A stretch of DNA of 64,000 bases from Nocardia jejuensis NBRC 103114 (GCF_001613145.1 NZ_BDBU01000048.1:58089-122088), one strand, 5' to 3'. Shown: positions 1 through 8,497, counted from the stretch's first letter. Numbers and translations: made by a program. The notes: generated from the letters alone by a model not told the origin.

Positions 1-1919
1 GCTCGGGCATCGCCGAGGACACCCTCATCGATCTGGTCGCCGCCGCCGAGAGCGCGGGGCTGGTCGGCACCGGACGCAGCGGCAGCATCTCGTTCGAGCA
101 CAGTCTGATCCGCGACGCGGTGTACCTGAGCGTTCCGGCGCTGCGGCGCGGTCGAATGCACTGGGGCGCCTTGGAACTACTCGAATCGCTGGCCGACGAG
201 TATCCGGTGGTGGCCCGCGATCCGGACGTGCTCGCCCGGCACGCCATGCTGGGAGCGAGCGCCGACACCGCCCGGATCGCCATCGACTACGTGTGCGCGG
301 CCGCGCGATTGCGCATGGACCGGCGCATGCACAGCGAGACCGTCAGGCTGCTGCGCGCCGCAGTCGAACTGCACGAGATGGCCGGACACGATGCCGGGCA
401 CGCGGATCGCGACGATCGAATCGCGTTGCTGGACAACCGGTGCGCCCTGGTCACCGCGCTCGCCTACGACAACAGGCACCGCGAGGCCAGGGCCGCACGC
501 GGGCGCGCCCTCGAACTCGCCGACCGGCTCGCGGACGTCGCGCTCATCGACCGCGCGCTGACCTGCTGGCGCGCGCCGGTCATCTGGCCGACCCGTGAGT
601 GGCGCGACACCGATCACCGGATGCTGCAGTCGCTTTCGCACGCGCTCGCCCGTTACGGGGTCACCGAGGCGGTGACACGGCCGCTGTTCGCCGCGGCGCT
701 GTCAGGGTCGGGGTCGAGGAGGTTCGGATCCGGAGCCGATCCGGCGTATCGGATGATGTCCCCGTACGGGCCGCTGATCGTCGCGGCCGGTGCGGGGCCG
801 GCGGCTCTGAGCGACTCCGCGTGGGCCACGGTCGTATCGGCCGACTCGATGGCGCTCTCGGCGAACGCGGCGGATCCCGAAGCGGCGGCGGCAGCGGCCG
901 CGACGGAATGGCCCTGGGACGAGGAGAACCCGGTGTGGCCGGTCGACGGCTCACCCGAGATGCTGGTCCGGCTGCTGGTCACCGCGACGTTCGAGCTGGG
1001 TCTGAGCGAGTACGCGATCGGGCAGCGGATGGCGCGCTGGGCGCTGGAGTTGGCCCGGGAGGTGAACGACCCGGAATCGGTGTGCGCCGCGATCAATGCC
1101 CTGACTTTCCTGGAATCCGACTTCGGGCCCGAGTTCCGCTCGCTCACAGCGGAATTGGAACAGGCCGCGATGAAACAAAGCCTGGCCGAGTACGGGGCGC
1201 TGGCCCACTATCTGGGCTATCGGACGGCCCTGGCGCAGGCCGATCTGCGCGAGGCCGGGCGGCGCGCGGCGTTCGCGGTGGAATGCGCCGACGAAGGCCA
1301 GCTGCAGCCGCTGCTGGATCTGGTCAGCTGCTTCGCGGCGACGATGGAACTGTTGCGCGGGGACGTCGACCTGGCGGAGCGACTGTATGCGCGCTTCGGT
1401 GAGCGGATCGCGCGCGCCGGGACCTCCAATGTCGAAGAGGCGCAACTGTTCTGCGAGGTGGCGATCGGGTGGGCACGCGATGATCTCTCGGCGCTGGCGA
1501 ATCGGCTGGCCGACGCGGCCGTGACGCTGCCGAGCACGATGTCGCAGGCGTACGCGCTCGCCCTGCTGCACGCGGGGGAACACGAGCGCGCCCGCGCGGT
1601 CTTCGATCGGACCGATCCGACCGACGGACCGTATCCCGTCCTCATGTCGGCCATGCGGGCTCGCACCGCCATCGCGCTCGGCGACGACGCGGCGATCGGA
1701 TCACTGTACGAATTTCTCGCCCCGCACTCCGGAACCGTGATCGGCGTCGAAACCGGGATGGCCGAGTTCGGTCCGGTGGATGCGGTACTCGGCGCGCTGG
1801 CGGAAGCGAACGGGGACTTCGACGCGGCGGCGGTTCATCGCGATCGGGCCCGGCAGTTGCTCGAACGAATCCGGTCGGAGTTGCCGGAAACCGGAAGTGC
1901 GCTGCTCAGAGCCGCCTAG
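1..1919 (+). CDS. Large ATPase/TPR transcriptional regulator, 3' part
   Basis: The gene is open at the left edge: the frame beginning at base 3 runs without a stop into the visible protein, so the first GTG at 120 is internal. The opening residues, FEHSLIRDAVYLSVPALRR, match the end of the STAND/AAA ATPase module of SARP (BTAD) and LuxR-like regulators, where a histidine-leucine-arginine-aspartate stretch leads into helical repeats. The rest (about 600 residues) is alanine- and leucine-rich helical repeat sequence of TPR type with no C-terminal HTH, so any DNA-binding domain must lie upstream, as in AfsR/DnrI-like proteins. The regulator's target cannot be told from this fragment. It ends 22 bases before a strong hairpin terminator. 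Confidence 0.7.
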   Translation, partial: SGIAEDTLIDLVAAAESAGLVGTGRSGSISFEHSLIRDAVYLSVPALRRGRMHWGALELLESLADEYPVVARDPDVLARHAMLGASADTARIAIDYVCAAARLRMDRRMHSETVRLLRAAVELHEMAGHDAGHADRDDRIALLDNRCALVTALAYDNRHREARAARGRALELADRLADVALIDRALTCWRAPVIWPTREWRDTDHRMLQSLSHALARYGVTEAVTRPLFAAALSGSGSRRFGSGADPAYRMMSPYGPLIVAAGAGPAALSDSAWATVVSADSMALSANAADPEAAAAAAATEWPWDEENPVWPVDGSPEMLVRLLVTATFELGLSEYAIGQRMARWALELAREVNDPESVCAAINALTFLESDFGPEFRSLTAELEQAAMKQSLAEYGALAHYLGYRTALAQADLREAGRRAAFAVECADEGQLQPLLDLVSCFAATMELLRGDVDLAERLYARFGERIARAGTSNVEEAQLFCEVAIGWARDDLSALANRLADAAVTLPSTMSQAYALALLHAGEHERARAVFDRTDPTDGPYPVLMSAMRARTAIALGDDAAIGSLYEFLAPHSGTVIGVETGMAEFGPVDAVLGALAEANGDFDAAAVHRDRARQLLERIRSELPETGSALLRAA

Positions 1920-1941
1920 CCGACCGGTCCGGAATGCGGAA

Positions 1942-1966
1942 AGCCGGTGATCACAGATCACCGGCT
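1942..1966. terminator. Bidirectional hairpin between convergent genes
   Basis: An 11-bp perfect inverted repeat (AGCCGGTGATC / GATCACCGGCT) with a three-base loop lies between the stop of the leftmost gene and the stop of lsr2, which converge here. There is no long T tract, which is usual for intrinsic terminators in high-GC actinobacteria. Confidence 0.7.
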
Positions 1967-2002
1967 CTCGAATTCACGCGGACGGGAAATTGCCGTCCGG
2001 AA

Positions 2003-2347
2003 TTACTTCGCCCGCTGGTACGCCTCGACGATCTCGGCCGGGATACGGCCGCGCGAGGAAACCTGGTGGCCCTGAGCGCGCGCCCACTCACGGATCGCGG
2101 TGCTCTCCTCCCGGTCGACGGCCGGACGGGTCCGGCCTCCGACCGTCGTCGCCTTACGCTTGGTGGCGCGACCCACCTTGCGAGCCTTGTCCGCCCACGG
2201 CTCCAAGGACTCCCGCAGCTTGCCGGCGTTCTTGACCGACAGGTCGATCTCGTATTCGTTCCCGTCGATCGAGAAAAAGACGGTCTCGTCGGCCTTGGAT
2301 TCGCCGTCGTAGTCGTCAACCAGAGTTACGGTGACTTTCTTAGCCAT
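2003..2347 (-). CDS. lsr2: Lsr2 nucleoid-associated xenogeneic silencer
   Basis: The product is 114 residues, close to the roughly 112 of mycobacterial Lsr2. Residues 1-60 form the dimerisation domain (MAKKVTVTLVDDYDG...), followed by a basic linker rich in Lys, Arg and Thr. The C-terminal DNA-binding helix pair carries the AT-hook-like RGR at residues 99-101, which inserts into the minor groove of AT-rich DNA. In the family the protein bridges DNA and silences horizontally acquired AT-rich genes. The start at 2347 is supported by a GGAAGGG ribosome site eight bases upstream; in-frame codons further upstream are disfavoured. A sigma70-like promoter (2388-2416) precedes it. The gene stands alone and is convergent with its left neighbour. 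Confidence 0.96.
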   Translation of the reverse strand: MAKKVTVTLVDDYDGESKADETVFFSIDGNEYEIDLSVKNAGKLRESLEPWADKARKVGRATKRKATTVGGRTRPAVDREESTAIREWARAQGHQVSSRGRIPAEIVEAYQRAK

Positions 2348-2387
2348 GAACTGCCCTTCCGCGTATGAGGTGACGCTATTCGCCGAA

Positions 2388-2416
2388 ATGCTAATGCCGT
2401 GGGAGTTAGGTTTCAA
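2388..2416 (-). promoter_or_regulatory. lsr2 promoter (-35/-10)
   Basis: On the minus strand TTGAAA (2416-2411) and TAGCAT (2393-2388) are separated by exactly 17 bases, about 40 bases before the lsr2 start codon. The surrounding 2348-2482 stretch is more AT-rich than the window average and holds no gene. Confidence 0.6.
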
Positions 2417-2482
2417 ACCAGGCACGAATGAAATTGGGAGAGATCAGACTATTTAGCTATTACCGCAGAGACCAGATGGTCT

Positions 2483-3100
2483 TCAGCAGACCCGGAATGC
2501 GGTCAAGCGCCACCCGGAACGACCGCGCACAATACGGGCGGCAAGTGCGAAATGTCGCGTTCCCCGGTCGTATCCCGCGCACACTTCCCCGATGCCGGGC
2601 GCCGACATCATCACATCGAGCCTGGTGAGCGTCGCGACGCCGTGCGCGCGGCCGGGAGCGCCCGCCGCGACCAGCGTACCCAGGGCGGCGATCACCGCGG
2701 GATCCGCGGAAAGGCGCAATTGCGCCGCGGGACGGCGCCCGTCGAGTACCTCCAGCGCCACCCGGACGACCATGCCCGCGAATTGGCGTGCGGCCGACGC
2801 CGGTTCGCCGCAGGCGCTCGGAGTGCGGGCCTTCGCAGCGTGCGAAGCTCGCAATACCCGTTGCAGGACAACGGTTCCGGAGCGTCCTGACACTGTATTA
2901 CGGCTCGGCGGAACCTGCTCGGCGAGCGGACCGCCGGCCGCGCGCGATCGGGGCGGGGTGGCGGCGGCCCGGCCCGGGCGGCACGGCGCCAGGGGTGGTT
3001 CCGACTCCGGCGCGAGGCGCAGGAACTCACCCTCCGATGCCACGGCCACCCCCTCGGTTCGGCTACCGCACGCGCTCGGCGATGCGGGTGGGGTCAGCAT
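2483..3100 (-). CDS. Rv3235-family protein
   Basis: The product is about 205 residues. The first half is low-complexity and Pro/Ala/Arg-rich. The second half, beginning RQFAGMVVRVALEVLDGRRP and ending GWRLTAFRVC, matches the conserved region of the actinobacterial Rv3235 family, whose biochemical role is unknown; in mycobacteria the family is encoded near secA. The start at 3100 is chosen because the long open frame upstream of it overlaps the preceding gene's terminus and has no family similarity. A GTG at 3109 is an alternative. It lies 74 bases downstream of the exported-protein gene on the same strand and may be cotranscribed with it. Confidence 0.65.
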   Translation of the reverse strand: MLTPPASPSACGSRTEGVAVASEGEFLRLAPESEPPLAPCRPGRAAATPPRSRAAGGPLAEQVPPSRNTVSGRSGTVVLQRVLRASHAAKARTPSACGEPASAARQFAGMVVRVALEVLDGRRPAAQLRLSADPAVIAALGTLVAAGAPGRAHGVATLTRLDVMMSAPGIGEVCAGYDRGTRHFALAARIVRGRSGWRLTAFRVC

Positions 3101-3174
3101 CGCACGCACCGGCGCGGCGATGAACGAACCCTCATGCCTCGCACGGGCAGGACCGGTGTGTCGGTGGATCTGGC

Positions 3175-3867
3175 TCAGAGCAGGGCGAGGCGGCCGGCGA
3201 AATCGGTGGGCAGGTACAGCAGCGGGCTGCGCGTCCAGAGCTGACCGGACTCCGGATCGTACTGGTTCGGCATCGGGATGCCCTGGGGCGCAAAGGCGTC
3301 GAAGCCGTGCTCGGCGGTGGTCGCGGTGGCGCGCCACAGATGATCGCCGAAAGCCACCACGGCGGCGCGGTCGGTCGCCACGGCGCTGCCGCGCAGTGCG
3401 GCGATCTCGGCGGCCACCCCGTCCGTGGACAGGTAGACCAGGGTGCCGTCGGGATCGCGCCGGGGATCGATGGTGATCACATCGGTCAGGCCGTAGCGGG
3501 ACTTCAGCACCTCGGCGATCTCGGTCTGCGCGTACACCGGGAGGTCGCGGTCCCCGCGCACGGCCATCACCGTCGAGGCCAGGGCGGCGTTCACCGGTCC
3601 GGGCTCGCCGACGGTGCGGGCCGGATCCACGCCCGCCGGAATGCGATTGCCGAAGCTGTAGGCCACGATCAGCGACGCGGAGTCCGCGGGTGCGGCCGGG
3701 ACCGTCCAGAGATCGCGCGCCGCGACGGGCGCCGGCGCGGCAGCCTCGGGCGCTTGCGCCGCGGCGACGGACGCCGTGTCCGCGAGCGCGGTGGCGGGGA
3801 ACTGCCAGCAGATCGATCCCAGAACCGCGGCGGCCGCGGCCGCCACCGTCGTGCGCGACAGACTCAT
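3175..3867 (-). CDS. Exported protein of unknown function
   Basis: The product is 230 residues with a classical signal peptide: a short n-region (MSLSR), a hydrophobic alanine-rich core, and an Ala-Leu-Ala cleavage site near residue 29. The mature protein begins with an Ala/Pro-rich linker and then has an alpha/beta-looking domain, including TEIAEVLKSRYGLTDVITID and GTLVYLSTDGVAAEIAAL, which together suggest a Rossmann-like or DUF218-like fold, but I cannot assign a family. No catalytic motif is evident and there are no further membrane spans. It sits 25 bases downstream of the monooxygenase gene on the same strand, so the two may be cotranscribed. Confidence 0.7.
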   Translation of the reverse strand: MSLSRTTVAAAAAAVLGSICWQFPATALADTASVAAAQAPEAAAPAPVAARDLWTVPAAPADSASLIVAYSFGNRIPAGVDPARTVGEPGPVNAALASTVMAVRGDRDLPVYAQTEIAEVLKSRYGLTDVITIDPRRDPDGTLVYLSTDGVAAEIAALRGSAVATDRAAVVAFGDHLWRATATTAEHGFDAFAPQGIPMPNQYDPESGQLWTRSPLLYLPTDFAGRLALL

Positions 3868-3892
3868 GGGCCCGATGGTATCGAGCCCGGTG

Positions 3893-5413
3893 TCAGGAGA
3901 CCTGCTGCAGGGTCTTGCTCATCGGCACCGGGCGCAGGGTTTTGCTCAAGTCGGTGCGCATGGTGGTGGCCGCGTCCAGCAGGTAGTTCTGGCGCACCTG
4001 CCACGGGTGCCGGTCGCCCTGGCGCGGGAAGGCGGCGATCGAGCGCTGCACGTAGCCGGACGCCAGATCCAGCAGCGGCCGTTCGTTCAGCGTCCGCTCC
4101 GGTCGCGGCACGACCGCCGAGAAACCCTGGCGATCCATGAATCCCAGCACCTTGCACACCAGTCGGGAGGAGAGGTCGGCGCGCAGGGTCCAGGAGGCGT
4201 TGGTGTAGCCGATGCAGACCGCGAAGTTCGGGACGCCGGTGAGCATGGTGCCCTGCCAGACGAACTCGTCGGCGAGGTTCACCGGGGTGCCGTCCACGGT
4301 GAGCTCGATACCGCCGAAGGCCAGCAGTTGCAGACCGGTGGCGGTGACCACCACGTCGGCCTCGAGGACCCGGCCGGACTTCAGCCGAATCCCTTCGGGC
4401 ACGAAGCTTTCGATGTGATCGGTGACGACCTCGGCCTTGCCCTTGCGCATGGCCTTGAAGAAGTCGGCGTCCGGCACCGCGCACAGGCGCTGATCCCACG
4501 GGTTGTAGGACGGGGTGAAGTGCTCGGCAACCAGGCTCTCGTCCTTGAGGATTCGCGTGGTGAGGCCGGTGAGCATCTTGCGCGCGGACTCCGGGCGACG
4601 GCGGCAGTACTGGTAGAAGCCGATATTGAAGAGGATGTTCTTGGTGCGGATGACGCGGTGCGCCAGTTTCGGCGGCAGCTTCTCGCGAATCGAGTCGGCG
4701 ATCTTGTCCCGGCCGGGGACCGCGGAGATCCAGGTGGGGCTGCGCTGCAGCATGGTGACCAACTCGGCCCGCTCGGCCATGGCGGGCACCAGGGTGACGG
4801 CGGTCGCGCCGCTGCCGATGACCACGACCTTCTTCCCGGCGTAGTCCAGCTGCTCCGGCCAGAACTGCGGGTGCACGACGGTCCCGGAGAAGTTCTCGAT
4901 ACCCGGGAATTGCGGGGAGTGGCCCTGCTCGTAGTTGTAGTAGCCGGAGCACGAGTAGAGGAATCCGCAAGTGAGCGTGCGGGTTTCGACGCCCTCGGGG
5001 GTGGTCTGCGCGAGGGTCAGGGTCCAGCGCGAGGCGCCGCTGTTCCAGGCCGCGCCGATGACCTTGGTGTTGTAGCGGATGTGCCGGTCGATGCCGTTCT
5101 CCGCGGCGGTCTCGGTGATGTACCGCAGGATCGACGGGCCGTCGGCGATGGATTTGGCGTCGCGCCACGGCTTGAAGGGATAGCCGAGGGTGAACATGTC
5201 GCTGTCCGAGCGGATGCCGGGGTACTTGAACAGGTCCCAGGTGCCGCCCAGCGCGGCGCGCGACTCGAGGACCGCGTAGCTGCGACCCGGGTGTTCGGCC
5301 TGAAGACGGTAGGCCGCGCCGATGCCGGAGAGTCCGGCGCCGACGATCACCACGTCGAGATGCTCGGCGGGGGCATCTACGGGCTCGGACTGGGTCGAGG
5401 TCGCGGCGTTCAT
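3893..5413 (-). CDS. EthA/MymA-like Baeyer-Villiger flavin monooxygenase
   Basis: The product is 506 residues and would oxidise ketones or other soft nucleophiles using FAD, NADPH and O2. The FAD Rossmann motif GAGLSG is at residues 25-30, the BVMO fingerprint FxGxxxHxxxWP (FSGTVVHPQFWP) is near 175-186, and the NADPH motif GSGATA is near 200-205. Stretches such as GTWDLFKYPGIRSDSDM, YNPWDQRLC and GYTNASWTL are shared with mycobacterial EthA (which activates ethionamide) and MymA. The start at 5413 gives the expected N-terminus; upstream, CAGACT lies 7 bases before the ATG, so the mRNA may be leaderless. It is divergent from an AraC regulator resembling VirS, the partner of mymA, which suggests that pairing. 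The substrate is unknown. Confidence 0.9.
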   Translation of the reverse strand: MNAATSTQSEPVDAPAEHLDVVIVGAGLSGIGAAYRLQAEHPGRSYAVLESRAALGGTWDLFKYPGIRSDSDMFTLGYPFKPWRDAKSIADGPSILRYITETAAENGIDRHIRYNTKVIGAAWNSGASRWTLTLAQTTPEGVETRTLTCGFLYSCSGYYNYEQGHSPQFPGIENFSGTVVHPQFWPEQLDYAGKKVVVIGSGATAVTLVPAMAERAELVTMLQRSPTWISAVPGRDKIADSIREKLPPKLAHRVIRTKNILFNIGFYQYCRRRPESARKMLTGLTTRILKDESLVAEHFTPSYNPWDQRLCAVPDADFFKAMRKGKAEVVTDHIESFVPEGIRLKSGRVLEADVVVTATGLQLLAFGGIELTVDGTPVNLADEFVWQGTMLTGVPNFAVCIGYTNASWTLRADLSSRLVCKVLGFMDRQGFSAVVPRPERTLNERPLLDLASGYVQRSIAAFPRQGDRHPWQVRQNYLLDAATTMRTDLSKTLRPVPMSKTLQQVS

Positions 5414-5447
5414 GGTCTCCAGTCTGTTCCGGGTGGAAGGTCCTTTC

Positions 5448-5484
5448 TTGACTCTGCACGACAAGTATTTGATTCTGTACGACA
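5448..5484. promoter_or_regulatory. AraC-type operator, two direct repeats 21 bp apart
   Basis: TTGACTCTGCACGACA (5448-5463) and TTGATTCTGTACGACA (5469-5484) match at 14 of 16 positions and are spaced exactly 21 bp, two helical turns. That is the geometry of AraC-family half-sites. They lie in the 90-bp region between the monooxygenase and its divergent AraC regulator, adjacent to the likely -35 region of the monooxygenase promoter. Confidence 0.6.
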
Positions 5485-5503
5485 TGATGGTGCGGAGGCC
5501 GCC

Positions 5504-6520
5504 GTGTCGGTGATCAGGTCCGCGGGACTGCGCGGCTTCCGCGCCACGGTGTCCGAGCTCGGCGGCGACGCCGAAGAACTGGTCACCGCCTGCGGGCTGC
5601 CGGTCGCCGCGCTCGACACGGACGATCTGCTGGTGCCGGACCAGGCCGTGGGCGCGGCGCTGGAACTGGCCGCGCATCGGCTCGACTGCCCCGATCTCGG
5701 ACTGCGCATGGCCCGGCGGCAAGAACTGGACATGCTCGGGCCGCTCGCGCTCGCGATCCGGAACTCGCCCACCCTCGCCGGGGTGCTCGAGTGCACCTCG
5801 CGATACCTGTTCGTGCACGCGCGCTCGCTGAGTCTCACGATGGGGCCCGACCCCTACGGTGATCGCGGCGTGGTCGCGCTGCGGTACGGCGTCAGCGCGC
5901 CCGGACTGCCGACGCCCGTGCAGGGCACCGATGTCGGACTGGCGTTCGTGCACAGGGCGATTCAGCGACTCGCCGAGGAGCGATACGGACTGCGCTCGGT
6001 GGAACTGCCCTATCGGCCCGCCGCGCCGATTCAGGTGTACGAGGAATTCTTCGGCGCGCCCGTGCGCATCGAGCGGCCTGTCGCGCTGCTGCGGGTGCCG
6101 AGCAGCCTGGCCAATCGATCGCTGTCCGGCGGGGACGAGAACCTGCACCGGCTCGCGATGGCATTTCTGGCCGAGCAGTCCGGCAGCGAGGCGGGGGCGA
6201 TCGCGCCGCGCGTGCGCACCACGCTGCAGAAGTTGCTCGGGACCGCGGCGCCCGAAATCGGCGCCGTCGCACGGCTGCTCACCGTCCATCCGCGGACCCT
6301 GCAGCGACGACTGGCCGCCGAGGGGACCACGTTCGCGGCCGTGCTGGACGAGGTGCGCCGGACCGAGGCGCGGCGCTACCTCACCACCACCGACATGCCG
6401 ATGAGTCAGGTGGCCTCGCTGATCGGGTTGTCCGAGCAGTCGACCTTCACCCGGTGCGCACAGCGGTGGTGGGGGGCGACGCCCAGCGCCGTCCGCAAGG
6501 GGCGGACGGGTGCGAGCTGA
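5504..6520 (+). CDS. AraC-family regulator, VirS-like
   Basis: The product is 338 residues. Residues 1-200 form an arabinose-binding-like sensor domain (PF12625 type) with the RYLFVHARSLSLT region typical of VirS/OruR proteins. The C-terminal 100 residues are a double HTH of AraC type containing VHPRTLQRRLAAEG and a second helix pair ending WWGATPSAVRK. The GTG at 5504 is chosen because GGAGG lies five bases upstream; a second GTG at 5510 is less well spaced. By analogy with VirS, which activates the divergent mymA monooxygenase operon in M. tuberculosis, it probably activates the adjacent monooxygenase gene through the two direct repeats between them. Confidence 0.87.
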   Translation: MSVIRSAGLRGFRATVSELGGDAEELVTACGLPVAALDTDDLLVPDQAVGAALELAAHRLDCPDLGLRMARRQELDMLGPLALAIRNSPTLAGVLECTSRYLFVHARSLSLTMGPDPYGDRGVVALRYGVSAPGLPTPVQGTDVGLAFVHRAIQRLAEERYGLRSVELPYRPAAPIQVYEEFFGAPVRIERPVALLRVPSSLANRSLSGGDENLHRLAMAFLAEQSGSEAGAIAPRVRTTLQKLLGTAAPEIGAVARLLTVHPRTLQRRLAAEGTTFAAVLDEVRRTEARRYLTTTDMPMSQVASLIGLSEQSTFTRCAQRWWGATPSAVRKGRTGAS

Positions 6521-6670
6521 GGGCGCGGCGGCAGTGGTCGCGGGTGTCACAGCTCGAGCGGACGGCGTGACGGCGCGAGCAGGGACGTAAGAGTCAAACG
6601 CCGCATAGAGTTTGCGTGACGACGCGTGTCGATCCGACGAAGTGACCCGGCGCGCACGCACTATGGGTCG

Positions 6671-6862
6671 ATGATCGCCGAATGCCCTTCCTGCGCTTGG
6701 CCCTCTCCGACTCCGGTGTCCTCCCATCGCGCCGTGCAGTATTCGCGATGCGTGTGCGGGCAGTGGCTGATCAGCGTGGGCGGCAAGGTAGTCGGATCCG
6801 CCGGGGGCACCACCTTCAGCAAAGGTGATGCCGTGGCCGAGCTCTTCGGCAAGAGAGACTGA
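6671..6862 (+). CDS. Small zinc-ribbon protein
   Basis: The product is 63 residues: CPSC near residues 5-8 and CVCG near 27-30 form two Cys knuckles of a likely rubredoxin- or zinc-ribbon-type metal site. A short C-terminal tail follows (ending VAELFGKRD). The ATG at 6671 has no ribosome site, but CACTAT lies six bases upstream, consistent with a leaderless transcript. A GTG at 6626 in the same frame would add 15 residues. The function is unknown. It lies between the AraC gene and the convergent end of the mce operon. Confidence 0.55.
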   Translation: MIAECPSCAWPSPTPVSSHRAVQYSRCVCGQWLISVGGKVVGSAGGTTFSKGDAVAELFGKRD

Positions 6863-6913
6863 CTCCACAGAGCCGGAAAACCGCGCGGCGGAAGCTGATT
6901 CGGCCGCGCGCTC

Positions 6914-6955
6914 GATTCAGCCCGGCTACACGAGGATTCAGCCCGGCTACACGAA
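6914..6955. repeat. 21-bp tandem duplication at the end of the mce operon
   Basis: Two adjacent 21-bp copies beginning GATTCAGCCCGGCTACACGA (6914-6934 and 6935-6955) differ by one base. The right copy contains the TAG stop of the last mce-operon gene, so the left copy repeats its final codons out of use. Confidence 0.85.
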
Positions 6956-7744
6956 GATGCGGACCGATTCCACGCGGGTGCCGCGATCGGTGAAGTCCAG
7001 CTGCGCGACACCGCGGCCGTCGCGGGTGTCGACGGTGGCCGTCACGGTGCGCCCACCCGCGATCGGCTTGCTCCAGCGCAGACCCTTGGCGCGAGTGGTG
7101 AAGTCCTCCAGCGACATCACGCCGTCGGTCCCCCACCCCAGGCGCGGCACCGGGGCGAGCGCGCTGCGCATGGCCGGAACCTCGCCGCGACCCACCGCGT
7201 CCAGCAGACTGCCCGCCGCACGGCGACCGGCCGCGCCGACACCGCGCAGGCCCTGCATGAAACCCAGTGCGCCGCCGATACCTTGATTGCCGATCAGCTG
7301 CGGTCCGAGCTTCGCGCCGGCCACCAGGCCCCCAACGCCCGAGCCCAGCAGTTGACCGATCATGCCCGCCAGCTCCCAATGCGCCCGCAGCGCAACAATT
7401 TTCAGTGTGCCTTCCACCTCGGCCAGGTCGTAGCGCAGATGCATGGGCACGTGCAGGGTGACACCGGTCGACATGGTGGTGGCGATGGTCAGATCACGGA
7501 AGACGGTTGTGCCGCACACCACGTCGTTGGCCACGTCGAAGGCGATCCCGTTGGGCCCGATGAAGGTGTCGTAGAACCGCTCGATCGCGGCCCGGCCCAC
7601 GTGCGGACGCGAGCCGACCGGGTCTTCGACGCTGCCGTTCCCGGCGAACAGATCGACCCAGGCGGTGCGGTCGTGCGCCCCCACCGCGCGCGGAGAGGCT
7701 TCGACGGTCGCCAGCAGTTCGGCGGCAGTGGGATTCGCGGGCAC
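6947..7744 (-). CDS. SnoaL-like (NTF2-fold) protein, last gene of the mce operon
   Basis: The product is 265 residues. Residues 1-125 are a SnoaL/ketosteroid-isomerase-like cone domain (GAHDRTAWVDLFAGNGSVED, then GRAAIERFYDTFIGP). The remainder has a Gly/Ala-rich middle with possible membrane association and a second small beta-rich domain. SnoaL-like proteins are repeatedly found at the ends of mce operons in mycolic-acid actinomycetes, where their role is unproven; sterol or lipid handling is an inference. The GTG at 7744 follows GGAGG at a four-base spacing; an overlapping ATG at 7746 is out of frame. Its stop lies inside a 21-bp tandem duplication. Confidence 0.75.
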   Translation of the reverse strand: MPANPTAAELLATVEASPRAVGAHDRTAWVDLFAGNGSVEDPVGSRPHVGRAAIERFYDTFIGPNGIAFDVANDVVCGTTVFRDLTIATTMSTGVTLHVPMHLRYDLAEVEGTLKIVALRAHWELAGMIGQLLGSGVGGLVAGAKLGPQLIGNQGIGGALGFMQGLRGVGAAGRRAAGSLLDAVGRGEVPAMRSALAPVPRLGWGTDGVMSLEDFTTRAKGLRWSKPIAGGRTVTATVDTRDGRGVAQLDFTDRGTRVESVRIFV

Positions 7745-7789
7745 ATGTCCTCCAGGTGATGAAGCGAGCGCGCGCGATGATACCGGGCA

Positions 7790-7817
7790 CCCGGTCCCCT
7801 CGGAAGAGGGAACCGGG
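7790..7817 (-). terminator. Possible intra-operon hairpin
   Basis: CCCGGTCCCCT and AGGGAACCGGG form an imperfect stem of about ten pairs with a CGGAAG loop between the Mce-associated gene and the SnoaL-like gene. It may attenuate transcription into the last gene. Confidence 0.4.
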
Positions 7818-7825
7818 AGCGTGGA

Positions 7826-8497
7826 CTACTGCTTGGGCAGCGGCAGGTCGATGCCGCCGACGTCGGTGACCTTCCAGTCGTTCTTCGGATCGACGTTCAC
7901 CGTGTAGTAGATGGTGGTCAGCACGCCGTCGGGATTCTGCGCATTGGTGGAGTTGACGTTCAGATAGACATTGACCTTGTAGACGCCGTTGTCGCGGGTG
8001 ATCACCTGCGAACTCAGCAGCGTCGGGCTCGAGGTCCACTTCAGCGGGACCAGGATCTCCTGCAACTTGGACGACGTGGCGTCGAACTTGCCGGCCAGGG
8101 TCGGGGTCGTGTTGGCCTTGAGCCGCGCGGTCCAGGCGTTGAAGTCCGCGTAGTTCAGGTTGGCCGCGCCCATCGCGTAGTCGGTGGCGACCTGCTCGGC
8201 GTGCTTGTCGTCGGCGACCGCCGCCTCGGAGTCGCGCACGTCGCCGCGGGCCGAGAGCCACAGGGAGGTGGTCGTGACCACCGCGATCAGCAGCACCGCC
8301 GCGGCGGCCATGAGACCGAGTGTGGACAGCTTCAGCGAGACGGTCTTCGCGGCCGGGGCCTCGGCCCGCGGGGCCGTCTTCTCGGTGTCGGTCGTCTCGG
8401 TGCCGGTCTTCTCGATGTCGACCTTCGGGGTCGCCGTGGCGGAGACAGCGGTGGCCTCCGCGTCGACTGCCCGCTTCGGCTCGGTGTCCTGAGACAT
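7826..8497 (-). CDS. Mce-associated membrane protein (Mam)
   Basis: The product is 223 residues: an acidic, Thr/Ala-rich cytoplasmic N-terminus of about 55 residues, one transmembrane helix near 58-80 (TLGLMAAAAVLLIAVVTTTS), then an extracytoplasmic domain with an alpha/beta pattern. This is the layout of Mam proteins encoded downstream of mceF, thought to stabilise the Mce transporter. The start at 8497 is preceded by a purine-rich GGAGAAGAAGGAGAA leader. It begins 27 bases after the mceF stop, within the same operon. Confidence 0.85.
   Translation of the reverse strand: MSQDTEPKRAVDAEATAVSATATPKVDIEKTGTETTDTEKTAPRAEAPAAKTVSLKLSTLGLMAAAAVLLIAVVTTTSLWLSARGDVRDSEAAVADDKHAEQVATDYAMGAANLNYADFNAWTARLKANTTPTLAGKFDATSSKLQEILVPLKWTSSPTLLSSQVITRDNGVYKVNVYLNVNSTNAQNPDGVLTTIYYTVNVDPKNDWKVTDVGGIDLPLPKQ

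Noticed and set aside
3868..6868. Very long frames (over 900 codons) spanning the monooxygenase and AraC genes on both strands
   Set aside because: Only the internal parts match protein families; the extensions are high-GC read-through of shadow frames.
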